The position numbers and the translations under genes are program-made. Positions 44,750 to 60,873 of a stretch of 64,000 bases of DNA are shown one piece after another. This DNA is from Gymnopus androsaceus JB14. Taxonomy: Eukaryota > Basidiomycota > Agaricomycetes > Agaricales > Omphalotaceae. The stretch lies in NCBI GenBank assembly GCA_009733575.1, contig ML769514.1, positions 62,001-126,000 on the forward strand, in the 5' to 3' direction. The number at the start of each line of letters is the position of its first letter. The first letter of the stretch is position 1. The notes beneath the pieces are model-generated. The model was not told the origin of the DNA. It made no database searches and worked only from the letters and a program-made list of their open reading frames with translations.

Positions 44750-46380
44750 GTACACGATGATGAACAGTGGGAAACCCTGCCCTAAACGATTCATATCAAT
44801 TTTATTTGGCGCTCGTTCATTCTCACAAAAAAAAATGTATTAGACTACAGTTTATGGCGTTGGGATTTCTCCAAGGCTACGCTAAATAAAACTGTTCGCT
44901 ATACTTTCAAGATTCCTCAAACGACAACCCGCACATCGACGCGGAATTCCACGGTGAAAACATTAGGATTTTTCTATTTTCTCTACAACTGCAACTGGTA
45001 CTTTTATTTCTCAACCGCATCCGTAAAATTCTATTCTTCTACTCATTCAAGACCTTTTCTAGCCAGTGTCGTTGGTCTGTTTTATTTGTCTCTTATGGGC
45101 GCATTGACACAAACCTCAAGCAGATTGTTGATGATTCACGTATAATTTGACCCTCCTCGAATCTCATCTAATACTAGAACGAAATCCGCAGAATGCGACT
45201 GTTCCTGTATCAACTCAAGCGGTTCCATGGATCCCCGAATCGGCGTGCCGCTAGTGCTAGCCCAAAAAAAACGAACCGATAGCGAAAAAAAGATCATCAA
45301 CCAGGCCGTAGTCCTCGCTGGGTAACTCAAATCAACAAGATAAACAAGATAAACAACATACCATTGTGCTGGGGCACTCTTGGCGCCCATCCTTGCTAGC
45401 CTGCCACGTCGGGAACAAGAGAGAAATGGAGTCACGGAGACCAAGGCGCAAATTTGCTATCCTCTTTACAGACTTGTACCTCTATGTACCATTTGAACAG
45501 TTGAAGAGGTGATAATTGCACGCTGGTTACATGCAAATTGTCCTTCACGGACATCCGACCGCGACCAGTGCCACTCTGGGGCCATCCGAGTCTCCACATC
45601 CGCTTTTGGAAGAGCCTCTGCTATAATGATGCCCGTAGCTTTTGTGCTCCTGCTCCGGCTCGTCTAAAAGAATGTTGCAAACTTCATGCTCAACGTGGAC
45701 GAGATTCTTTCAGACCAAACGGAACTCTGACTCTGACAGGACTCTGAGGGAGCAGAGTTGGTTATAAAATTTTGTCAGATTGCTCGGGCCTCTAATGGAA
45801 CACCCGTTCCAACAACTGTCCAGATTAAGCCCCGACCCTGCTAGTGAACGACTAGATCCACTTTTCATTCTGCACACAGACTAGATTATCTCGTTCTTGT
45901 TTCACCACCTCCTGTTCTCAATTCAAACCAACATAAACGCATCATGCATTCTCTTCAGAGTTTCTCCGAGCTATTCGATGTATGTAGCCACAATCAGAAG
46001 CCGAAGTCTAGCATTCAAACACTCCCTCTGGGAAAAGGCTGGTGAACTATAACTGCAACGATCTTCCAGAAGAGATCAGGCTTACCCGGTTTACAGAGTA
46101 TCAATTTTCCTCTTAAACTTTCTGCGGCGTTACCAAGTTTCCGAGATACGGGGCCCTTCTGGTGACTTTTTCATTGTGTGTTCTTATCTCATTATGGTAT
46201 CATGTGGGGTGCTGCAATCAGGCACTTGCTAGCATTCAGATCCAGAGTCTATCTGTGCCACACCCACACCCATTCATATCAACGCGGAGCGTTAAATAGC
46301 TTAGCACATGCTTCTAGAATCTTTCGAGGCCCCCCTTCCCTTTACCTTATCTTTCTCGTCTCCCCGCTCTACCGCTCAGA
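44750..46380. other. Intergenic region between transposon island and gene island
   Basis: No gene is supported. A 102-residue minus-strand frame at 45136-45444 has no features. The last 60 bases before the ATG at 46381 are strongly pyrimidine-rich (CCCCCCTTCCCTTTACC, then TCTTTCTCGTCTCCCC), a common fungal promoter feature near the start of transcription. GC content rises here compared with the transposon island. Confidence 0.55.
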
Positions 46381-49300
46381 ATGGCAGCAACTGAGGCGGT
46401 ACCGACACTTCAAGATTCGAAGCAGCCCTCGTTTGACGAGAAGACGAATTCATTTGTCGACGAGAAGGTCGAGAAGCATGACCAGATTGAAACAGCTGGG
46501 GGTATCCTCGTAGATACGGACAATATTGGTGAAGTCTTCGATAGTCCTCGACTCATTGATCTCGGTGAAGACGGTAAAGAGAGACCAATTAGTGAGCGTT
46601 GTTAATCCCCTTATGTACACTTCCTTTGACATACTATGTCATGATAGCAACCAGTTCCGACTATGCTGTTCGTCTTGTCTCCCTTGAAGACGATCCCACT
46701 CTCCGCATCTTCACCTTCAGGATGTGGTTTTTGGGAATAGGCCTTTCATGCTTCGGAAGCGTAAGTTCAGGTTTTCTTTATCATCGCCGTTCCAATTCGC
46801 TAACAAGAATTCTTCTTATTCAGGTGCTAGGACAAATCTTCGTACGTGTTACTTTAATGGATTTTGTGCGAAGCTTACCTCAAAGACCCATAGTACTTCC
46901 GTCCTCAGACGGTCAGATACATCCTCGCCTTTCAAGCAATCATGTTACTTATGCCATTGTAGATCACCGTTAGCTCGTTGTTTCTCCAGGTACGGGTCTC
47001 GGATCCGCTGATAGGTCAATTTCTGATACTCATGTCTATGCAGATCATCTCTTTCATATTGGGAAAGGTATGTCTTTCCGACGCTTGTAGATCAGTGCAA
47101 ACTTCAGCTTTCCTGCAACGTAGGTTATGGAAGTGATCATTCCTGGTCCCAGCCCAACTGCACGTATTCAAACTCGAGATAACATGTTCTGGTCATTCCT
47201 TAATCATGGCCCCTTCAGTGAGTAACATTCTTGCAAACGTATCGAGACAACAATTGATGATTTGCGCTCAGACCTCAAGGAACATGTAGCAATTACCATC
47301 ATGTCGTCTACTGCCTCTGCATCATCTCTGGCTATTAGTATCTTCGGTAAGTCAACCAGAAAAGTAGCATGCTATTCTCACACTAGTTTGCAGCCTCGCA
47401 AGACCTTTACTACAATGTGGAAGTCAATGCTGGAGTCGGGATATTCACGTGAGCCTTGCCTAACATTCTTCAGCTTCACCATTTGCTTACTGCTTAACAG
47501 TCTGATGGCCTCACAATTACTTGGCTATGGTATTGCAGGTGTATTCCGTGCTTTCCTTGTTCACCCTACGTTCGCCATCTACCCCCAGGTTATGCCCCAA
47601 GTCCAGCTGTGAGTACTCACGTACACGTAACTTACTATTTATAAACTGCAGATTGACTCCTTCCTTCAGCTATGATACTCTCCATCGCAGTCAGGAGGCC
47701 GTCATGCAAAGGAAACGCATGAAGTTCTTCTGGACGGTATTTGTAGGCATATTTGTGTGGGAATGGTTCCCGGTATGTCGAGAGTGAATCTTCGAGGTTG
47801 CGACATCACTTAATTCGCATTACGTGCTAGGAATACATTGCACCGTAAGGTCGATTTATCCTGACATATCACCTCATTGCTCAAGCAGAAATTGCAGAAC
47901 GCTTACAGGAATTAGTATCTTCTGTCTCGCTGATCGTAAGAGCGCCTGGGTTACTCGGATTTTTGGTTAGTGAAAGGAACATATCTTTTGGGAAATTTAC
48001 TGACGATCGTCATTAAGGTGGAGCGAACAATAATGAGGGGCTCGGCGCTTTCGCTCTGTGCTTTGACTGGTACGCTTTTTCGATGCACTGTACTCCCATA
48101 TTCCGACATACTCATGAGATAAAAATAGGGCTTATGTTGGCTCTGGCGGAGGCACTATTGGCTCACTGTTTACTCCATTATCCACCATGCTCAGTCTCTA
48201 TGTATGTTCTTTTAATACTCTGTCTACGTGCAGTAGGAAGCTCATCTACTATTCAGGCAGGTTGTGCTGTTTGCATGTATGTATTATGGTTACTGTGCAT
48301 CTATGCTATTAACCAAGGACTTTCAGGATCGCCTTCTGCGCTACATTCGCGGTAGGTTCAATGAACTTATACTACTACAATTAGTTCTCACTCAGGACGT
48401 TCATTTCAGTCAAACACATGGAATGCACAAAACTTCCCTTTCTTATCCCAACTTTTGTATTACGAGAACGGTTCGTAGAATCGGGCCTCTACTTCACAAT
48501 AATCAGCACTCACTCTAAGCAGGAACCGAGTATGATCAGCTTGCCATCCTGAACGCAGATCTTACTTTGAACAATACGTTACTGGCAGAACAGGTAATTT
48601 ATGGACCATGCCATTAATATTCAATGTTAAATATTTGATAGGGTCTTCCTTGGTATGCTTCTTCACAACTGCTCTACCAAATCAGCCGAACAATGTACAT
48701 CGGAGGTGCGTCGTCATCTGTGTCAGCTACCTTTTTTTTAATCACTGATAGTACTTCACTGCAGCCTCGGTGACTCATTTCTTCCTCTGGTACTGGCCTA
48801 CCTTCGCCGGCATCATCAAGGGCTACTGGGTCAGTGTTCTGAGCTATTATCTACTTATATTTTTATTGCTTTTTCTCATTTATATATATTCGAAAAGACC
48901 CAGGAATGTGACGATCCTCATTACCAGAAGATGAAGGTAAGCGAGGCTGTACATGTTGGTCATTCTTACTGCTTAACCCGCCTTCGCCGTTCGCAGGTTT
49001 ACAAGGAGGTCAGCAACTGGTGGTATGCAACCATTTTCGTAGTGTGCACGGCGTTAGCAATTGGTCTTGCCTACGCGGCCAAGTCCGGCCTGCCAGCTTG
49101 GGCGTTGATTATTGCACTCTTTTTCGCATTCTTCTTCACCCCGATAATAGGCACAGTGCGTATACATCTTTCCAGTCACTACGCCGGATATTCATTCGAT
49201 TTTCGTTCAGCTCAATGCCACAGTTGGATACGCCCCTCTTATCCAAAACCTCATGCAGGTACAGTACTATGTTCACTCACATATGACCTTCTTCTAATGG

Positions 49301-50851
49301 CATTACCTCCGATAGATGCTTGGTGGTGCTCTTGTCCCTGGGAAGCCTGTCGCAAACATGTACTTCACTCTGTACGGAGAGAACCCAGTGACACAGGCTC
49401 TGCTTTTGCTACAGGACTTGAAAACGGTGTGTCCGTAGATTGTTCTGGTTATTCCATTCGTGCTGAATCCAACTTGACAGGGTCAATACACCAAGGTTCC
49501 CCCTCGAGTCACCTTCACTGTCCAGGTCGTCGGTACCATTATCGGCGCTATCTTAAATTTTGTCATCATGAAGGTACTGTAGATATCTTATCTTATGCTG
49601 CTTTTCATTTACCTGTTTAAACAGATCGTCCTCACCAACCAGCGTTCCATCTTGCTGGAGGTTCAAGGCACCAATATTTGGTCGGGTCAACAAGTGCGAC
49701 CAAACCCACATGTTTATTTTATTTTATGTCTACTGACAAAGCTGATTTTGTTCAGATTCAATCTTATAATAGTGTTGCTGTCGCTTGGGGAGCCTTAGGA
49801 AAGCCTTTATACGCAACGGGAACTCGATACGGGGTACGTCAATTCTGATTGAGATCAAGTCCCCAGTTCTCGAGTTGACATTCTTCAACCAGTTTGTTCC
49901 GTACATGCTCCTTGTCGGTCTCTTGTTCCCTATTCCATTCTGGCTGTTGCACAAAAAGTGGCCCAAGTTCGGTACGTGTTCGGAACCTGCATCAGCAAAA
50001 CCTGGGTGAACTATGGATTGCTATGAGTTGCTATGAGTTGCTCTACAGCACTGTACAGAAGCTCCAATACAATCTATAGCAGTAATAGAACTGTCCAGTT
50101 CTGGACAGATGGGGACCTTGCTATGGGACCACCCAGGTTTTGCTGATGTGCTACTGTTCAATCTGGCTTGTATTAATGGTTGTGAAGGGTGGAATCTCAT
50201 TTTCACTCCGATACTCGGTGTGTATATCTATGAATTTGAAGATCTTGGATGTCCTGATTCTGACTTTGAATTCTCTTTTTCTAGTCGGCAAGTGATTCTG
50301 AATCTTTTCGCACCTTTCTTTCTAAATTCCTGCTGTTTATAGCTGAGCTTGGTTTCTTGAGTGTTGGTATCAACTCTAGTGTCTTCAGTACGCTTCTGGT
50401 CGCCCTCTTCTCCCAATACTACTTGCGCAAGTGAGTTCATTTAACACATCATTCGTTGAACAATGTCTCATCTCTTATTGCAGGTATTATCCCACTTGGT
50501 TCAGGAAATACAACTTCCTTCTTAGGTGAATCGATTTTCGTTCTTAGTAAGAAGTAATTTCTTAGTGCTGCTTTCAGTGCTGCGTTGGACGGAGGGACAG
50601 AGGTGCGTAATTCATACCTGCTCTGCCATAGTAATTGTCTAATGATCATATGTAACAGATCATGATCTTTGTTAGTACTTTCGCGGTGAATGGTGGCAGC
50701 GGAACCGCACATCCATTCCCGAACTGGGGTCTTGTTAGTGCTATTTCTTCTATCTTGTCCCGTCTCGTCCACTAATAATTTCATTTCATAGAACCCGTCG
50801 TCTGCAGAGGGAGTCAACCTTGATTACTGCATGGCGCTTAATAATCAGTAG
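46381..50851 (+). CDS. OPT-family oligopeptide transporter
   Basis: A plasma-membrane-type proton-coupled transporter of small peptides. The N-terminus is hydrophilic (MAATEAVPTLQDSKQPSF). The multi-pass core then includes DDPTLRIFTFRMWFLGIGLS, VLGQIF/YFRPQT, VMEVIIPGPSPTARIQTRDN, MFWSFLNHGPFNLKEHVAI, FASQDLYYNVEVNAGVGIF, WEWFPEYIAP, NTWNAQNFPFLSQLLYYENG, YKEVSNWWYATIFVVCTALA, LGGALVPGKPVANMYFTLYG, GTNIWSGQQIQSYN and VGINSSVFSTLLVALFSQYY; the end is FAVNGGSGTAHPFPNW. At least twenty exons are needed. Several are tiny: 46824-46841 (18 nt), 46894-46911 (18), 46963-46989 (27), 47044-47067 (24) and 47831-47844 (14). Splicing near 48200-48360 is unresolved. An extra intron of about 160 bp lies near 49975-50137. 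No frameshift is evident; 700-800 residues fits the family. Confidence 0.88.
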
Positions 50852-51239
50852 TGAAAGGTTCCATACTGCGTCGGGGTTTATGCTCGTAACGGCCTGATGC
50901 TTTTATGTTGTAAATTATGAAAATATAACGTATCGGAGAAAAACACAGATGGTAGAAGTATGAGAAACTGCGTAAGTCTCAATGGCGCAGTGAGTTCAAT
51001 GGGCTAAAGCCATTGGAGAAGAACTCCAGAACATGCAGCAATTCCATGTATTTGACATTGAAAGACAATATCGAGCCTAACATTTGAGACAATGTTTCGT
51101 GACTGCTTCAAGTTCTGCACGGATCGTTTCTGCATACGTACAACATGTTAAGAGCAAGCCATACGAAGTCTAGTAAGGAGAATAAGAATCCAGTACACAT
51201 ACTTATAAGTTATTCAATTCGAACTCGATCACATACCTG
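50852..51239. other. 3' flanks of the transporter and MYND genes
   Basis: No gene seen. It holds the 3' untranslated region of the transporter on the plus strand. Confidence 0.45.
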
Positions 51240-51362
51240 TTTTAGTAGGCAACAGTAAGACACTTCAATAGTACAGCGAGAGATCTTCTTTCCCGCCGGT
51301 TGCTCTGCGAAACAAACATACTTGTCCGATATTAGCAGTTAGTGGATGCACCCTATCCATGT
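51240..51362 (-). pseudogene. Degenerate N-terminal MYND fragment
   Basis: A minus-strand start reads MDRVHPLTANIGQVC, closely resembling the start of the next gene (MRVPPLTARIGQACHSC). After a frame change the DNA also reads RCTIEVSYCCLLKQ, matching the second half of a MYND finger. The fragment then stops. It looks like a decayed partial duplicate of the gene at 51571-53373. Confidence 0.5.
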
Positions 51363-51570
51363 TCAGTATGTCGAGGTTGTGGACGGAGAAAGAACGCCGC
51401 TCGCCCACAGAGACACTACCTGCACTTAGATTTCTACTAGAAAGTCGATCTATGTACAATCCATTCAGTCCATATTTGTTCGCTACTGTACTACTGCTAC
51501 AACCCTTGTATTGAGGACCCATGAAACTTTCGCTCCGATAACTGATACCAATCCCACTCTTCAGCACTAA

Positions 51571-53373
51571 TCAATGAAACCCCCCACTAAGCCAGCCATT
51601 CGTCGCAAAAAACCCAGTGATCTTGGTAGGTTCAGGCCTCAGGACTTGACTTCCCCATGGATTCCTTCTCGGACCTAGTCCAGGTATGAGGTTTCCTCCT
51701 GCACTACGGAGGATGCTGGCTTCGGCCTCGGCTTCTTCACGATTATAAGACTAACGAGTTATCAGCTCAAATCATTCACAGTAAGTACTACTCACAGTGA
51801 AAGCAGCCGGAATCTTTTGAGCGACAAGGAACTTGATGGTCTCCGTCCATGATTCCACAGCTAGTTGAAACGCGCCGGAGTTGAATGCGATTGCAAGGTC
51901 TGGCTTGATATACCCGCTTCCCTGCTTTTGAGCGTATTCATGATATTTCCTGTCGTTAAAATAAATCGCAAAGATAACACCAGAGGATGATGACATACTC
52001 AGGCTCGTGTATGGTGAATCCTTTTACGACCTCTCGTTTTGCATTCCCTACTATGTAACAGTTTGGCAAGTTATTATACAAGTGGAAATGGACGTGCACT
52101 CACGGGCAAGTATCCATATTGACAGCTTGACCACTATTGTCAATGATCTTTTTCAAATCCGGACCACAGAGTAGCAGCTGCTCAGCGTATATTAGATCGT
52201 GCGGACCATGGTAAAACGTGATCTCACTTGCAATGTTTTCACTTTTGGGAGACGATGCAAAATCTCCTCAAAGACCATACCATACAAGACTTCTTTGTCG
52301 GAAGAAGCGCCTAGAATCTGAAAGGAGATTGGATCAAGTACTGTTCTGCTACATCGAAAAGCCTGGTGCCTACATGAATAGTCAATGTGTCCTTTTTGGT
52401 CCACGCGTCATCCTCGTTCAAGTTTTGTAGGGCATAGAGAATCGTCAAAGGAAAAGAAAGCGCTTCAGACGACCCTCGAAGGAATGGATCTAACGGAGGC
52501 CCTCCACCGCCACTCATCATTCTCAAATCGTTACCGTACTGTCCATCCCAATCTGCCTCCTCTGGAAGTCGAACCCAACTGGACATGAACCTCTCTGGAG
52601 CCCACTGGAATATTCCAAAAGGTCCGCCAGCGTCGACCATCACGTTCGCAAATTTGGTATCAACTCGCATATTCTGGTTCACCGCGCACTGGCTGAGACC
52701 ATAGCCATCGTCACAGGGTTCGCTCTTATGTTTATTAGCGACGACATTCCAGTGTTCGTCCGAGCAAAAGAAGGCGAGTCCACAATCTGGGCAGGAGTGC
52801 AAGGTTGCTTTTGGGTCCGAATTCTCCACCCTCAAGACTCTGTTTGAGCGGAGACTAAACGAGTTGAGAAATCACAGCTGTGATATAGCAAGGAGACGCA
52901 TACCAAGCCAAACATTTGGGCTCAAAGGCAACAATATTTTGCTCTATTACATTCATTGGTCGATTTCCCAATTGACCGCCAACGAGAAACATGAGATTCG
53001 TCGCGATAGTGTTTGTGCAGATAGAATTCAAATGTTCAGAGTCTGAAGATGGCGCTGTAGGATAGTCGGAGATAATCAACCCATCGTTCTCGACAGCGTG
53101 AAGAGCCTTGCAAATGGCCTTGTGGGAAGTCCAGTCTCTCTGTGTAGAAGTATTAATGGCACATGTAAAGGCAGATACAGATACAAACTTTCTGGCATTC
53201 TAAAGACGTTTCATGAGATTTGAATGCTGAGACTAAGTAGAATATCACAAACCTGCGCTACAATACGCCACACTCATACACTTTGAGCATCGAGAGAGAT
53301 TTGTTCCAGATGAATCAGTGAAGCAAGAATGACAAGCTTGTCCGATTCTGGCAGTGAGTGGAGGAACCCTCAT
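51571..53373 (-). CDS. MYND-finger protein with MSS51-like C-terminal domain
   Basis: It starts MRVPPLTARIGQACHSC at 53373; an in-frame ATG further upstream at 53472 would leave only 29 bp to the divergent gene and is less likely. The MYND zinc finger reads CHSCFTDSSGTNLSRC, SKCMSVAYCSAECQK, RDWTSHKAIC, across exons 53373-53253, an 11-nt exon 53199-53189, and the next exon. The C-terminal region has LHSCPDCGLAFFCSDEHWN, a second Cys cluster, and PDLAIAFNSG with KFLVAQKIPAAFT, as in proteins related to yeast MSS51. The end is GGNLIPGLGPRRNPWGSQ and SGGFH. Function beyond protein or RNA interaction is unknown. All joins keep frame. Confidence 0.75.
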
Positions 53374-53501
53374 ATTTTGGAGTCGTAGTCGTGATTCAGA
53401 AACGAGTGGCGTGGAAATCGCCACGAAACCTGCCCTAAACTCAGCATCAAAACAATCAATAGGTAACAACAAACTCCGTTTAACGCTTCTTCCAACCCAA
53501 A
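53374..53501. promoter_or_regulatory. Compact divergent promoter
   Basis: Only 128 bases separate the start codon of the MYND/MSS51-like gene (minus) from that of the SNF2 remodeler (plus), so the two genes must share regulatory DNA. CGTTTAACGC-like and CCACGAAAC phrases are seen but no motif can be named. Confidence 0.55.
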
Positions 53502-57569
<4,068 letters not shown>

Positions 57570-57995
57570 AGTTCTTGTATAGATATTAGAGTTCGAAACT
57601 TTAGTGTTTGGAGACACTATGGTATAAGCCTAGAATATCTGCGATGTAATTAGACAACAATCTGATCTAGTATAGTATATAGCTTGTATATACCGAAGTA
57701 CATACTTACACATTAAAAGAACCCGTTTTGTAAAGCGCAGTATCCTCTACTAATACTATGACGTAGACAGAGTACTGCGTCATTGCGCCCCATAACCTCT
57801 TGGCTCTCCTCAACCTTGGCTCTCCTCTTCTTGGCTCTCCTCCTTGACCATCGCATTTCCAAGTGATTACCGCTCCGTAAAGTTCTGAATATGATGTCAT
57901 TCTCCAGATTTGGCGTTTAAAAACCGAGCTACTACCGCTCGAGCCTCACAAATCTCCTTGAACGAAACTACTCGCCAACTCTTTCCCACTTAACC

Positions 57996-58361
57996 ATGTC
58001 GTCCTTCTTGAACAAACTTACTCAGGGCTCTTCTGGCTCTAACAATGGAATGATGAGTAACAACTCCAACGGCGGTATGATGGGAAACAGCGGATCGAAC
58101 CAGAACGAAGATTATGGCGATAAGGGTGGGCTTCTAGTCTATTTTTCTGTTTGAGTGTAGGCTGACCTCTTTCCTAGCCCTTGACTTCATCGAGAAGAAA
58201 ACGGGGCACACTCTGGGCCGTGACACCAATGAGAAGATTACAGATGGTGTGCGGAATCAATTCGAGAAGATGACTGGGTGAGTTCGTTTTTTTTACCTCG
58301 ACATTTGATTCTAATGCGTCGTGCCTATAGGAAAACTGTTTCTTCCAAAATATCCAACTAA
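57996..58361 (+). CDS. Small conserved Gly/Asn-rich fungal protein, copy 1
   Basis: Exons 57996-58125, 58178-58277 and 58331-58361 encode about 86 residues: MSSFLNKLTQGSSGSNNG, a Met/Asn/Gly-rich linker, DYGDKALDFIEKKTGHTL, then GRDTNEKITDGVRNQFEKM and TGKTVSSKISN. The C-terminal half resembles a small fungal protein family of unknown function. It is hydrophilic with no signal peptide, likely cytosolic. The paralogue at 59216-59637 has the same exon structure. Confidence 0.8.
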
Positions 58362-58790
58362 ACCAATCAACAACACACTGTACCAGTACTGTACATATTA
58401 ATGCCTAACATATCTTAATACCTACCTTTTATAAGCAACTCGTCCGCAATCATTTCACTGTGTGTTGAATTATCCCACATGCACTATGGTATTGGATTCT
58501 TGAGACTACTGTACATCCGCATAGTTACTACTTACTTTGCTACTTCGGTGGCATGAAGACGACGTTCTCTGCCGCAATGACTCGACCATCAGGTGCGAGA
58601 TCAAGTAAGATACTTCTCAAGCTATTGTACGCGAAGCCGTACTACTTATGGGCCAAGAACTTCTTCTCAATTCAGAGTTAAAAGTACTGAATACAGTACT
58701 TATCCTACACCGCCACGACCATTAATCCCGTTAGAAGAAAGCACCCAGGCCATTTGATGCTGAACTACTGTGAAAGAGGGTCGGTGTATT

Positions 58791-60380
58791 CCCCGCAGTG
58801 AAAACGGATGATCTGGAAGTCGGAATGGGAGAGGCCTTCAGCGCTGCTGAGCGGCTGAGCGGTGGGCTTGTCGCGCTGGTTCCTGATAGATATTAGAATT
58901 CGAACTCTAGTCTTTGGAGACGCTATGGAACAGGTCTAGAATATCTACTATACAACTTGTATATATAGTATGGGTATATTTTATTTGTGCCTACTAAACA
59001 ATCTTACTTACTTATCTTGGCACCTCGTCATTGCGCCACATAACTCTTGGCTCTTTTTCCTACTCCTTGACCAAGCTTATTATACCGCTCTGAAACCGCT
59101 CTGAGTCCTGATGTCATTATCTAGACTTGACTACGCTGCGTCATCCGAAATTTAGTTTAAAAGCCGAGCTACTAATCCTAACCTCCCAAATTATCCTTGA
59201 ACGAAACTAGCAACCATGTCGTCCCTCTTGAACAAACTTACTCAGGGCTCTTCTTCTGACTCTAACACTGACTCTAACACTGGAATGACGGGCAACAACT
59301 CCAGCGACGGTATGACGGGAAACCAAACGGGAAACCAAATGGGAAACCAAATGGGAAACACCGGATCGAACCAGAACGAGGATTATGGTGATAAGGGTGA
59401 GCTTTCGGTCTCTTTTTCAGTACTTTGCGTAGGCTGATCTCTTTCCTAGGCCTTGACTTCCTCGAGAAGAAATCAGGGCACTCTCTTGGCCGTGACACCA
59501 ATGAGAAGATCACAGATGGTGCGCGGGGTCAGTTCGAGAAGATGACCGGGTGAGTTTGTCTTTTTTAACCTCACCTCTATTTGATTCTAATGCATCCTGC
59601 ATATAGGAAGGATGTTCCTTCCAAGTTCTCCAACTAAACAACAAACAAATCATGTACCAGTAGTAGACTATGTTGTATATTACCTTTTCCGAGCAACTCG
59701 TCCGCAACCATTCTAATGATACCACGTGCAATATCACATTAACTCTCGAGACTACATCCGCAAGGTTGAATCATAGTTACTTCACTACTTCGGTGGTATG
59801 AAAGGTTATTCACGTAAGTACTTATTGGGTTATTCCATTGGCTCTTCTGTTGTGACAGAAACGACGTTCTCTGCCGCAATGATTGACCATCAGGTGCAAA
59901 ATCAAGTGAGATACCTTTCCAGACACTTTTCTAGCCGTTGTACGCGAAACCGTACATACCGGGCGAAGAACTTCCTCTCAATCAGCGAGCACTTCGATTG
60001 GGCGAATGCCCGACGCCGGTCCTTTTCATGAGGTTCAGAGTGAAAGTACTGGGCAGAGTATCCTATACCGTCACGGTCATTGGTAAGATGGTCTCCGATC
60101 TGCAATTTTACGCTTTGACACTCGCCGCTATCCTTCATATATTTGATAAACACCTTACAAGTTTCATCTCTCCGCCTCATTATTAGTTACTTTATTATTT
60201 CGGTAGTTAAATACTTGATACCTACTTCTAGAAATGGAACGGTTTCTTGATCCCTAACTCCCATCATCGACCCGACCGCCTACGCTAAAATCCTTGCGTG
60301 GGCGTTACGTTCAACAAACTCTGGATTAGTCCCATTAGGAAAGAGCACCCGGACATTCCTTGATGATAATTTTCGCCTGT
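58791..60380. repeat. Tandem duplication unit B
   Basis: Starts with a decayed copy of the SNF2 3' end (about 58790-58850, AGTCGGAATGGGAGAGGCC), then 59216-59637 (copy 2 of the small gene) and ends with a block (59800-60375) parallel to 58500-58770, sharing GGAAAGAGCACCCGG against GAAGAAAGCACCCAGG. Unit B is longer mainly in its last third. Confidence 0.65.
59216..59637 (+). CDS. Small conserved Gly/Asn-rich fungal protein, copy 2
   Basis: Exons 59216-59396, 59450-59549 and 59607-59637 give about 103 residues. It begins MSSLLNKLTQGSSSDSNTDS, contains a repeated (M/T)GNQ unit (GNQTGNQMGNQMGN) absent from copy 1, and ends GLDFLEKKSGHSLGRDTNEK, ITDGARGQFEKM, TGKDVPSKFSN. Splice phases are the same as in copy 1. 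Both copies are open, so both may be expressed. Length differs by the repeat in the linker. Confidence 0.8.
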
Positions 60381-60873
60381 GACGAGGAGAACATTCAGTA
60401 GATCTCGGCGACGTCAACTAACACTCGTTTCGCATTATCGCTCTAACCCATGGAAAAGCATTTCGGAAGTACAAGCTGTTCTAAAGTGAGCTTGTAAAAC
60501 TTGCCCAGGGTGTATTTATGCCCTTTGTGACTGTCAGGAAGAATAACAGGATTTGTAAATAATCGTGTCTGGCACAAATCACTGGCTAAATAGAGACACA
60601 GATCTAGAGCGCGAAGCACTACATATCTGGTACGTCGCGCTGCATACAAGTGGTCGCAGCAGACGCAAACTGTGACATGAAATGAAGGCAGCTTGCAAGA
60701 AGCTTCAAGTCTGCAAGAGACGCGCTCAATGGAGTGCGACTGTCTGCCCGCGACTTCGTTTCTTACAGACACGAAATTCACAATATAAAAATCTAGAGAA
60801 CTTTGAAATATTATGAATTTAGATACTTGAGGTTACTACTGCAGATGGGGAAGAAGACATAGATCAAAATGTA
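59638..60873. other. Flank of unit B and spacer to the MYND pseudogene
   Basis: The first part belongs to the tandem duplication. Short frames at 59798-60186 and a 112-residue minus-strand frame at 60443-60781 have no recognisable features. Sequence shared with unit A at 58540-58770 may be a remnant of an older gene. Confidence 0.4.

Noticed and set aside
45136..45444. 102-residue minus-strand frame upstream of the OPT gene
   Set aside because: No recognisable motif or conserved pattern; length expected by chance in this GC range.
60443..60781. 112-residue minus-strand frame (MNFVSVRNEVAGRQSHS...)
   Set aside because: No known motif and lies in the duplicated flank spacer.
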